This document shows, in pieces, positions 12,079-22,460 of a stretch of DNA of 64,000 nt. The notes below the pieces were generated by a model. It had not been told where the DNA came from. It worked only from the letters and a program-made list of their open reading frames with translations, and ran no database searches. Within the stretch, counting starts at the first letter, position 1. Each line of letters begins with the position of its first letter. The DNA is taken from NCBI GenBank assembly GCA_015501605.1, contig JADNRZ010000019.1:682001-746000 (forward strand). Reading direction: 5' to 3'. This stretch comes from Panaeolus papilionaceus (taxonomy: Eukaryota; Basidiomycota; Agaricomycetes; Agaricales). The translations under genes and the position numbers were made by a program.

Positions 12079-15000
12079 ATGCCCAGACGTAACTGGCGAC
12101 CAAAGAAGGAGAAAGACGATAAGAATGACAAGGCTGACAAGGTCGACAAGAACGAAAAGCCTGAAAAGCCGGAGAAGACTCTCAAGAAACCTTTGATCAC
12201 TGGTACGGGCCCTAAGAAGAACCCCACGCCTCCCCCTAGAGCGACCCAAGTCGGCCTGCTCGTTACTGCAGAGCTCGAACAGGCCATCGCGGATTGCAAG
12301 GCGAAGGTCGACCGTATCTCCAAGCAATGCCGGGCAAAGAACCGTCGCTTCAGGTGCGCAATCATTCATAGTCTTGTTTCACATCACAGCCTCGGTTGAT
12401 GCCTGATGTGTTGATCGTGATGAAGTTGTCGACCAACTTATTTTTGCCAAGGTCTGGTGACATACGAGGTTGTAGGTGGATCGACTCTCAACCCGTTATG
12501 ATCATACATATTTCATCTTCCTAGATCGCCTATATCTGTTTTACCTGATAAGATGACTAACTTCATTCGTGTAGGGATATCGAATTCGATCTCGAGAACG
12601 ACAAGTCTCGATGCCTTTATGGAATCCTCGTGGGAGAGAGCGAAGATTACTCTCCTTCAGACGTGCAGCGCGTCACGCAGATTTTCGACAAGCCTCAGTT
12701 CTTTGCTGAAGGAGGGGCTGATGCTACAAGTGTAGCTCAAGGCGCACTCGGCGACTGCTGGTTCATTTCTGCGCTTGCTACGGTTTCGACATTCCCGGGG
12801 TTGATCGAAAAGATCTGTGTGGCGGTGCGTTTGACCACGACGAGACTTGGTTGTGGGATCTGATCTGACGGCCTTTCCGTTTAGCGCGATGAACTCGTCG
12901 GTGTTTACGGGTTCCTTTTCTTCAAGGATAATGCATGGACGAGTGTCATTATTGACGAGTATGTCTGAACTCATAATGAACGATGTCCTTTGGCTGATGT
13001 ATCGTTTTAGCATGCTCTACACCCGCGTTCCCAAGTACGAAGAGCTCAAATATGAAGAAAAGGAACTCTACCACTTTGATAAGGATTTCTTCAACCAGGC
13101 TGCTAGGAAGAACGGGAAAACGCTTTATTTCGCCAAGTCTGGAGCATCTGGGGAAACTTGGGTGCCTTTGATCGAAAAGGCCTACGCCAAACTTCACGGA
13201 AATTACTCGTCCCTCAAAGGAGGAGAAGAGGCCGAAGCTATCGAGGATCTGACTGGGTTTGTGATCAACAATAACATCCGCGCGCGCATCATCTGATCCT
13301 TCAATAGTGGAGTCTCTACCACCTTCCTCAGCAAAGACATTTTAGATGTCGATGTGTTTTGGAAAGAGGAACTCTGCCGCGCCAATGAAGACCGTCTCTT
13401 CGGATGTGCCTTTGGCGAGATCGACAAGTCTCGCAGTGGTGCGATGGGTACCGTTCCTGTTCAGGGCTTGTTTGGAGACCATGCCTACTCTGTCCTCCGT
13501 GCAGTTGAGTGTAATGGAAAGCGATTTGTCATCTGTCGCAACCCATGGGGTGCCTCGGAATGGACTGGTCGATGGTCTGATGGCTCCAAGGAATGGACGC
13601 ACGAGTGGCTTGCGCAACTCCCCAAACTCAAGCACCAATTTGGTGATGATGGCCAGTTCCTCATGGAATGTACGTCCTTCTGAATTACTGAACCCTCCTT
13701 GTTGTGATTCAAGGTTTCTCCAGATTCCGACTGGCTCGCCACATTCTCTCAAATCGACCGGACGATTATATTTGATTCTTCGTGGTCGATGTCGTCCGAG
13801 TGGTTACGCGTTCCCGTTGCTCCGCCACCTGCTCCTTGGTCATTTGGAGATGTGTCATGTAAGCCGTCTGCGATATTCCATGCGAAGTATACAGAAACCT
13901 CATGCGCCTTATAGACACTTTTGAAGTTGAGAAGCCCACAAAAGCTATCATCGTCCTCTCTCAGCTCGACGAACGCTACTTCCGGGACTTGATTGGAACG
14001 ACGGAGTGGACTCTTGATTTTGTCGTTGTAAAAGAAGGGGAGGAGGAACCCATTGCAGAGTCGAATCATTCACAGTTTTGGCAACGCAGCGTCAATGCCG
14101 ACATTGAATTAGAAGCTGGGAAATACTACGTATACGTATGTCCGGAGGTCTACGCTCATTTCAACGGTCACACTAACTTGCGATTCATTGCAATTGATTC
14201 TATAGGCTCGTCTGGACAGAACGTTTGTTGGTGAAGTCAGTATTTAAAGCGCACCCTGAATTTATGTGACTAAGGCTCATTGATATTGCAGGACCGTCCC
14301 AGCATTGTTCCTCCAGCAGTCACTCGTAAATTATCCAGAGTACTTGCTCGGCGTGCTGCGAGCCAATCCATTGCATCCAGTGAGTATTGAACCCTGAATC
14401 ACAGAAGCAATACCCGATGATCACGATCTATTAGACTTCGACTTTGTGTTCGTATTCTAATTTTGATGTCTCGTGTGATGCTGACTTTTCCTTACAGAGC
14501 AAATGGAAGATATCTTCCCACTACTCTCAAAAGCATGGTCAAAAGCGATCTGAACCCCGACCCCACTGATGGAATGGTATCGGATGCTCCTGTCACTACT
14601 ACCACCCAAACTGTCAACGACGACGGTAGTATCACCATTAACACCATCAGCTCGACGACTTTCATGCCCTCGAAAGAAAAGGAAGGCGACAGTGAGGAGT
14701 GGGAGGATGCGGAGGAAGACGAAGAGGAGGAGGAAGGAACTGATGAGAAGGCGGAAGAGGAAAAGAAGGGGGACGAAGAGGAGGCTAAAGATGAGGATAA
14801 AAAAGATGAAACTGACACTGGCGAGGGCGAGGGTGAGGGCGAAAACGCTGAAGGAGGTGAAGGTGAAGGCGGCGAAGATGATGAAGGTGGCGACGAGGAA
14901 GACGAGGAGGAGGATGATAGCGGTTCATCTGGAGGTCCATCAGTCCCCACTGGAGATTACTCTGGTGGCCCAGGAATGCTATCTATCTCCTACAATGATT

Positions 15001-15089
15001 TGAACACTATTTACTTGGGCCTTCGCGTTTACACGGATAAGGAGGTCCCGGTTACTATCAACGGCAGACTTCCCCTCCGATTCTTGTAA
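12079..15089 (+). CDS. Calpain-like cysteine protease, copy 3 (acidic tail)
   Basis: Predicted calpain-family cysteine protease. The ATG at 12079 opens a Lys/Asp/Glu-rich charged leader (RRNWRPKKEKDDKNDK), then the shared segment VGLLVTAELEQAIADCKAKV. The catalytic Cys lies in [15 protein letters not shown] (about 12750), His in [15 protein letters not shown] (about 13475) and Asn in VICRNPWGASEW (about 13540), so the triad is complete. The domain-III-like part contains LSQLDERYFRDLIG (about 13960). Small exons follow, encoding RLDRTFVGE and RKLSRVLARRAASQSIAS. The last exon (from about 14499) has a strongly acidic Glu/Asp/Gly/Lys tail (about 14690-14925), then the conserved YLGLRVYTDKEVPVTINGR end. 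About 800 residues, at least nine exons. It is a paralogue of the two calpain genes at the left edge, separated from them by the Opi1-like gene and in the opposite orientation. Confidence 0.88.
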
Positions 15090-15387
15090 TTTTCCTACTG
15101 GTTTATGTCGACACTGGGTGGATTTTGGTTTATATCTTAAAAATAATGAATACGGTTATTGTGTTGCAACGTTTAGCACAGCCTATACTTAGAATTTGTC
15201 CGTATCTCATTTGTAAAAAGTATGAATTACTTCGGAATTAAGAACGAGTAAAACTGTAAAAACCAGTGCAGAACCGCTGCGCCAGTGTGCCTCACTGTGC
15301 CAAGTTTATTGGCCGGAAATGGAAATAGACGGAGTCAAGAGGCGGATCATTATTCGACGAAAAAGATGTATGTAAAATGTATGGAGT
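15090..15387. other. 3' flank of calpain copy 3
   Basis: About 300 AT-rich bases holding the presumed 3' UTR and polyadenylation region of calpain copy 3 and the downstream side of the tRNA gene. Nothing else is recognised. Confidence 0.4.
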
Positions 15388-15485
15388 AGCCCACCGCGAG
15401 GGTCGAACTCGCAGCCTTCAGATTCACTTCAGCGCCCACAGAGCGCCTAAAAGTCTGACGCTCTATCCGATTGAGCTAGGCGGGC
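15388..15485 (-). tRNA. tRNA-Lys(UUU) with intron
   Basis: Read on the minus strand. The acceptor stem is GCCCGCC paired with GGTGGGC (one G-T pair). The A-box region is TAGCTCAATCGGATAGAGC and the anticodon stem is TCAGA/TCTGA around loop CTTTTAA, giving anticodon TTT. The T arm is CTGCGAGTTCGACCCTCGCGG. An insert of about 24 bases (GGCGCTCTGTGG to GAAGTGA) sits right after the base 3' of the anticodon, the canonical nuclear tRNA intron site. The mature length would be about 74 bases before CCA addition. All conserved nucleotides expected for a functional tRNA are visible. Confidence 0.93.
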
Positions 15486-15770
15486 TCTGACAGTGTGTTG
15501 TATCTATATCTATATCACGAGTATGCTTCCAATACCGAATCTCTTAAGCCTTTCGATCGACTGCAAAAGATATATGTTCGAGGCTAGTCCTCACAGTATC
15601 GTTTGAGACTACTCGCCCGCGACCAGCTATGGGCGCATAATATCATCCGGACCGATCGAGTTTCAAGAGAGGAATCCATATACACACGTCAAGAAATATC
15701 TTCTAAATGATACCTCCTTTCCCGAGTCCTCGATACTCCTCTATTCTTCTTCCATTGTAATTCTTTGAGT

Positions 15771-17681
15771 ATGGATCTCCTGTTAGGCTTCGAAAGCCTG
15801 GATAACGACTTGCCCATTCCTTTATACTCTGCGCAGAGGGCATTTGACGCCACATCGCTTGACTTGCATCGTTCTTGTTCTGATCCGGCGGGTGTTAGGC
15901 CCATCGTGAATGAAGCCCATGATGACGGAGGACGTTGGCTGGACGCCATTTCAAGTATCTCCCAGTCGTCTTGGCAGCAACATGATCCATTTTTATTATC
16001 TTTTCCATTCGACGACATTTTACTTGCGCAAGGGCTTCATAGGTCCCCCGAAGACACACCCTCCACAGTTTTCACAACGTCTTCTGATATCACCGACTCG
16101 CCTGATAGTGGCAATGGCCATGGAAGGCCTGAAGGAAACCTCCTTGCATATCCAACTATCGACGGAGAAAGGGAATGGAGTACCTACAATCCCGTTTCCC
16201 TTTCCAGCCCAATGCGAGCTTTAGACTTTTTCCCGCATGATCATAACGTGAACTCTTTTCCTATCACCACAAACGATTTGCTGTCCCACTCTACCCCCTT
16301 CACGCCGAATACTTCTCTAGCCGAGTCTGAGATTTTGCGCAATCAGCGAGCTAATTCGATAGCCGTGGACCCAAACTTTGTGAACTTGGGATTGGTACAG
16401 TCACCAGACCCCGGGGCGGAGTCCACGTCCACTGCTATATGTGGATCTTTGCTCAACTTCGAAGGGCCTCCCTTCATCCTATCTGCGAGCCTCTCACCGT
16501 TCAATCCCGTTACAGCCACGCTGTCCATTTCGAATGCTCTTCCTCTTGGTGGAAGCGCACCAACTGCAACGAGCTCGTTCAAGTCCGCTTCACTTCATGG
16601 ATGGTCAGATCACGAAACGTCCAATCCGTCTACGAAGGGATCACAGTCAACTCTGCTGCCGCCCGAGTCCAAAACCCTTGCACGAAGACAGAGGCGCCCT
16701 CTTATTCCTCTGCATGTGTACATCCCCATCAAACCGCCTACTCGAAGCGCTGCTCAGATTCGACCACCTCCTTCGCAAATCGACATTTCGAAGTCAGAGG
16801 AACACGCTCAGCATGCTGCTGATCCCATCTCCGAGATCCCTACGGTTGCACACGAGAGCGAAGCGCGTCAATCCCTCAGGTCCAGCGAGTCCGATGACTA
16901 TTTGCCTAGCCCTTCTCCTTCCTTGTCGGCCGTTCGTTCGTCTTCGCCTGTGAGCGTGTTTCGCGCATCTCCTCCTCCTCGACGTGCCCCAAAGGCCTCA
17001 ACAAAGCGAAAGTCCAGACGCGGCCGTGGCAAGGCTAAAGGAAGCGCTGCACTGGCACTCGCTGTCGTCACCCAACTCGGTACATCGGCCAATGACAACG
17101 TCGACCCTGTCGCTTTGTATCAGGAAGGAAAACTCAACATGCTTGGGATTAGGAAGCGCAAAAATCACCCGATCCCTCTTCCAATTCCAGTGCCCAACTT
17201 GAACAAGAAAAGTCGAGGCAGGAAGGTCCCATATATTGCGCCTGGAGACGAAGGAAAGGCAGAGGCGGGTTTCCTATCTCCTACCTCGGCCTTTTATGAT
17301 ATCGAGGATGCAGAAAGTGCCGAGTCCCCTCCTGTACCAGAAAAAGCGAAGGCGGAGGGTGATTCATACAGCGTGTCTACCCGTAGTCGAAGGCGAAGCT
17401 CAGTATCAATGACAGCTCCAGTTGATCCATTGGCGGATAAACGGACGTATGTGTGTGATGTTGCGGGGTGTGGGAAGTGCTTCGTTCGTGGTGAGCATTT
17501 GAAGAGACATGTCCGAAGCATTCATACCTATGAGAAACGTGAGTGCTAGCTGAGCTGTCGGAATACGAGTTGACGATACCTATCTTTATTAGCCCACATG
17601 TGCCCGTATGAGGGATGCGATAAGAGCTTCAGCAGGAGGGACAATTTGGGGCAGCATGTTCGAATTCATTTGCAGCCTTAG
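15771..17681 (+). CDS. C2H2 zinc-finger transcription factor (Msn2/Msn4-type fingers)
   Basis: Predicted nuclear DNA-binding regulator of 618 residues in two exons (15771-17538, 17593-17681; 1857 bases, in frame). The first in-frame ATG is at 15771. Residues 1-400 are Ser/Pro/Asp-rich and low in motifs, as in activation regions. A basic stretch KRKSRRGRGKAKGS near residue 411 is a likely nuclear localisation signal. The C-terminus has two adjacent C2H2 fingers: CDVAGCGKCFVRGEHLKRHVR with SIHTYEK as linker, then CPYEGCDKSFSRRDNLGQHVRIH, split by the intron after the linker Lys. The pair of fingers at the extreme C-terminus with RxEHLKRH and RRDNLxQH is the layout of the Msn2/Msn4 stress-response class, which bind CCCCT-like sites in ascomycetes. 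The target in this fungus is unknown. Confidence 0.88.
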
Positions 17682-19241
17682 CGCTCGACTGCCTTTATAG
17701 TTTGATATTTCGCCGCCTTTGTTTCGTTTTGTTCTGTTATTTTGCATTTAAGTTTTGCTCTTCATTCATTATTTGTTTGAGCATTCCTTTTTAAGAGTCA
17801 ATTGTGAACGACAATGTGGTAATAGTAGCTTGACGGGCAGACATGCGAGCGCTAAATCTAGTAAGAACACAGCAAGTCTCGATCACTCTAAGGCCTTTTA
17901 TGCCGTCACAAGCCCTGGATACGACACGCTTCAGTACCTTACGGAACATGCTTGTGAATGTGGGAGGCTACACATGGATTTGGGTGCCCTGACAGATGTA
18001 TGTTTCCCCGGTATATCTGTGCACAACAAGGCGAAGGTGACAAAGGACATAGGATAAATTGATCCATAAGCCATCCCCGCTTACAAGCATGAAAATCAAC
18101 TCTAAATGGACATATTCTGTGCCAACAAAGGGAATGCCTTGGCCCAAAGCTCAGCGTGTGCTCGTAGTGCTAGTGAAAGGGCATCAAGGCTCCGTCACAC
18201 TCAAATGAACACGCTCATTATTCCTTTTATACCGACGAAGGGCCAACGGGGAGGAAATCATATATATACGAAGATAAAATGTAGCATCTACGTCCACAAG
18301 ATCCCCAGATCACTCACCTCAGTCTTCTTTATTATCGAGCGCTCACCATCTATATTCATGCCAAAAGATATGAGCGCCAATCGATCCAATGCCCGTTAGG
18401 GCGTCTATCCGTCCATACCTACGCAAGAGGCTTTAAAGGGGATGAAATGGAAACGACTCGTTCGGTTGAAGCAGGCGAGAAATATTTCGCTCTCTCAGCT
18501 CGTTGATACGCTGTCTAACAATTTTGTGTAGGCACTTGGTATCATAGATGCGAGGAGCAGGGAAGGTATAGTTCAATCGCTCCTCGCTCGCAAGGAGGAG
18601 ATCCAGAGCGGGTTGGCTTCTCCAGTGAAATCAACGAAAGCAAACTGCCCGTCAGAACCGAGCATTGTCAAGCCTCCATGGTTGGAAGGCAACATCTTTT
18701 CCATGGTACGAGGGCCCATGAATGTTCCCCCAAAACAAGCAAGAATCCTGAGGAAGGTTGGCGACAAGATACTTCCTCCTCTACACTGTAGCTTTGAACA
18801 ACCAGTCAGAACTCCATAAAATTTACTGTGTGTTCTATATGTATCATATTTATGTAACAATCCGGGATATGTATCGCTGTCTCCATTCTTTCAATAGACC
18901 ACGCCCCACCCTGACATCGAACCACACTGTGCACCTGGCAGAAAATCACGCTACAAGCCTATCAAACTTTGCTGTCTATAAAACTGGAAGGGTTTGCATT
19001 TGATATTCCATGCACATTGCTGAGCAATGGATGCGTCCACTGTAATTCGCGGTCTAGTAGCATAATTTGCAATCAAACTCTTGCAGTTGCTCAACATTCG
19101 GAACTAGATACATAGATATCAACAATGATACAAAATCGACAACAGTGTTGAAACGAAAGTAAAGCAAGCAACAAAATATATCCTACAGGCCCAACATGAA
19201 GTAACTTCAAAGCAATTGACTGGTACACAGACGGCGACTTC
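17682..19241. other. Intergenic region with possible gene relic
   Basis: About 1.56 kb. On the minus strand, 18573-18860 holds an open frame with LGSDGQFAFVDFTGEANPLW that reads like the C-terminal end of a protein, but no upstream exons are evident and I cannot name the family, so it may be a remnant. The last 130 bases (about 19110-19241) resemble the 3' flank of the second GTPase gene (around 22330-22460), for example AACGAAAG followed by TAAAGCAAGC, so they belong to the duplicated GTPase unit. Confidence 0.35.
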
Positions 19242-21599
19242 CTAACGTTGTAAGAATCCCGTGAGTTGACGAAGGCGCCATTTCATGGCTTCCTCAAGGG
19301 TGAAGGCGACCTTCCCCGCTGAAGTTGAGGGTAGGCTCTTCTTCTTATCCACCAGCTCCTCTTGTAGTTGCAGCAAAACCGTTTTGTTATTCCTCTCGAC
19401 GATGTCCCTGATGACCTTCACTGCAGTCTCCCTGTTATTGGAATCAAAGCGACCAGTCATGGCTTTGCGAATAATCATGGGACGCCAGTGGTTGTTCATC
19501 AGTAGTTCCTCTCTCTCTCTTCCCATCTGTTTGTCGCGTAGATCGTTCCACATCGTTGTCACGAGGACTACTCGCTCAAATGCGTTAGGCCCTGAAAGAC
19601 GTTGGAAAACGTTCATGGTATTTTGAATTCCGACATCATGTCGGATATCAGTGATGCGGTGGAGGTAGACCAAACCGGTGAGAAGAATACGTCGTCGGTA
19701 TCTGAATGTTTCAAAATCGATCATCGAATAGGCGAATGAATAATTATAGTATTACTCTTGTTGACTCATTGATTATTTCAGAACACTCACGTTGATTCAA
19801 GCCAGTTCGCGATGATTTCCAAGATATGAGCGTCGCTTTTATCGGGATCATCGAAACCTGGTGTGTCAACCAGGACCAGTGAGGAATGAGTTCTTGGGAT
19901 CGCAACTTTGACGCATGACACTCGAGTTCTGCCTGCACCGCCGCGGGTGTTGCCAATCTCGAGGCCAGTATTAGAGGTGCCTACCACAGACTGGATAAAC
20001 TGCAGAAATCAGAAATAAGCAACCGTGTTTTTGCTGAAAGGGGAAAGGCTGTACTGTCGTTTTTCCTGTTCCTGTAGGACCCATAACGCTAAAGGAAACA
20101 GCGGTTACTTTGTGCACTGCTTATGGGGGGGGGGGGGGGGGGGCTGTGAGGACCAGCCTACTCACGCGATGACAATATCGTCCACTTGGATGTCTTCTGA
20201 TTTAACAATACCCACGCTGTCTGGTGTCTCGCCTTCAAGGTCGATGGTCACTGGTTCCCTTTTCCGCTCAGTGTTCTTGCTTTGGCCAGCGGGTTGCGGT
20301 CCTGATAGCCTGGGCTCAATCGTCGATCCACTGTTAAGTACCCCATGAGAAAGGTGAGGCGACTGTCAAGCGAAGGCAATGCATACCCTTGGTGCTTGTT
20401 CCTCTTATCCAGAGCTTGTCGCCCTTTCTTAAACTCCAACAATTCTCCTTCTAGGTGTTTGACAACGAGCCGAAGGGCTTCCAGCTTGTTGACAAATCGC
20501 GCTGTTTCCTGGCCCTGCTCACGCAACATGTTGATGTCTTCTTCAAGCAGTTTAAGTCCGTCCATGGTTGAATCGTATTTTTCTTCTAGCAACTTGAAGA
20601 CCAAGTCTTCCAAAGGAGGCTTTATCAAATTGATCTTGGGATTCTCGAGGACGAACTGATGGGAATAGTCATCACATTTTAAGGAGCTAATCAGGATCTC
20701 CATTGCGGATGTCGAAGTATTTTGGAATTCGCAAAATTGCAAACCTTTCCCAAGATAACTCTGGAATTCGTAAATGAGATTGCAAACTATTTAACAATCG
20801 AATGACGATGGAAACGCACCCTCCAGTGAGCTTTCAACTGGCGTCGTTTTTCTTCAGCGGCTGCCAATAACCCATCCCTCATTTTTACATCGTCCCATGT
20901 TGTGGTTACAAGGCACGCTCTCGCTGCCACATCGTTTCCACAAAGGCGCATAAAAAGATCATAGCACTCCCTGTCGCCACCTCGCAGGTTGTAGGTTATC
21001 CGGTCAAAGTAAAACAACGCATGTAGACGGGAGGCTTTGCTATTCATGAGAAAAATTAGAGACACGTAACTGACATGCAATTGGGACCTACCAAGTGGCC
21101 AACCACTCCTTAACAATTTTAAGGGTGCCATATTCCGATATTTCTGCATCCTTGAAACCTGGACTGTCCACCAGAACAATACGGCTCTTCCAAGTTGGGT
21201 GGTTCATCAAGCGGTAAACCTGCACGTCATTGGTTCCTCGTCGCAATCCACTCGAGGAGATTTGAAGGTCGTGAGTCGCGAGTCGCTCGATGAACTGGTT
21301 ATATTGATTGAATGAGCCGATTTCATTATAGAGGAACTGTTCAGTGTTGTCTCACATTGCTCTTGCCAGCTCCTGTCGGACCAAGAAGTCTTGTAAATTT
21401 TTGTGGGTTTAGATACACATCAGATGAAGAAAACCATGATAGGAATCTTACACGATAATCTTGTCGTCAGCTTGAACAACTCTATCTGGTATGTTTACGA
21501 TGTGATACTGTGAAAGCACTTTCATGTTAGACACATTCGTTCTAGGTGGTATTCCATTGAAAACATAAATACCAAAATTTCCTCCGAAGAATTAGCCAT
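19242..21599 (-). CDS. Predicted double-G-domain GTPase (AIG1/septin-like P-loop NTPase), copy 1
   Basis: Predicted cytosolic or membrane-associated P-loop GTPase; function unknown. Start at 21599 (MANSSEEIL), then an intron and YHIVNIPDRVVQADDKIIV. First G domain: P-loop LGPTGAGKSN (about 21387-21358), switch-like ISSSGLRRGTND, G3 VDSPGFKD (about 21165), TTTWDDV (about 20890) in the G4 position. A middle region of helical, coiled-coil-like sequence (ISSLKCDDYSHQFVLENPK to EFKKGRQALDKR, about 20700-20390) follows. Second G domain: P-loop MGPTGTGKTT (about 20088-20054), G3 VDTPGFDD (about 19860), YLHRITDIRHD (about 19670), TTMWNDL (about 19545). The C-terminus is helical and ends at 19242. At least eight exons. 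The TTxW[DN]D pattern instead of NKxD fits the AIG1/TRAFAC-like predicted GTPases expanded in mushroom-forming fungi. One intron contains a run of 19 C on the coding strand. It is a tandem paralogue of the next gene. Confidence 0.8.
20125..20143. repeat. Homopolymer run of 19 G inside an intron
   Basis: Nineteen consecutive G on the plus strand (C on the coding strand) inside the 77-base intron 20089-20165 of GTPase copy 1, directly before the exon with the second P-loop. The aligned intron of copy 2 (about 23328-23388) has no such run although its flanking bases match. Confidence 0.95.
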
Positions 21600-22460
21600 G
21601 GGTATCGATTCAGAACGATATTTGCGAATTGTAAGCTTTGCACCTGGGGTCGGTTTGCTTAATCCAAGCTCGGAGAATATGTAAGAGCTGTACTCGAGCT
21701 ATTCAGAATAGAGAGCGCCTTTGGTTATGGGAATGGGTTATGAATGGAAAACCAGATAAGCTAATTTTGGAACGACCCAGGTTGACAATCTGCCAGGCCC
21801 GGTCTATAGAAGCTTTCAATGGGCATACAAATCCCACACCAATTTCGGACAAAAAAAGGATCCTAATAGAAGCCAGGATAGGACGTCCAACCTCCAGGAG
21901 ATCAAAGCAATTTCAGAGTGCCCATGTCTCCAGGTTTCCAGGACCCCGACACTGAGCTCGAAGGACGGCCAAGTGTCAGAACGAAGCTGGACTCAGACAG
22001 CGCCAGACTTTTTAAACGGATGCGATATAGGACACGTAGTGCAGATGGAAACAGAATCCAGAAAGCATTGGGTTCATCAGCGTCCAAACGTTCAAGTTGC
22101 CACCGAGTTCAGCTGCTTGTGTACTTTGTTTGGCCGTGACCTTACTTTCAAACTTCTTCATGGGCCATCCATGTTTCTCCGCTGACACCTTACTTCTTCT
22201 TCGATTAATATTTCTTTTAAAAATTGATTTTTTAAACCCTTTAGATTCAACGGAATGGAAGACGATGCGCAGGTTATAAGAGGGCAGGTTGATAAACAAG
22301 AACCGTCGTAATACTTACTGTTAGTAAGCACAACGATCTTCCCAGCTAAAATACAATTGTAGAAACACTAAAACGAAAGAGTAAAGCAAGCGATGCAAAA
22401 ATTTCAACAAATCCACTATGAACATGCCATCCAACAAATTAACGTGATCAAGAGACGCCG
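21600..22460. other. Intergenic region, duplicated upstream flank of GTPase copy 1
   Basis: About 860 bases. The part nearest copy 1 (21600 to about 22160) aligns patchily with the flank upstream of copy 2 (24894 to about 25530), for example ATCGATTCAG just beyond both start codons, TTTCGGAC/TTTCTGGC and the ACTTTGTTTGG stretch. The rest is the 3' flank of copy 2. No gene is recognised; the short open frames here are not conserved between the two flanks. Confidence 0.5.

Noticed and set aside
14492..14950. Ser/Pro-rich open frame opposite the calpain copy 3 tail
   Set aside because: Mirror image of the GAG/GAA-rich acidic tail on the plus strand; low-complexity shadow.
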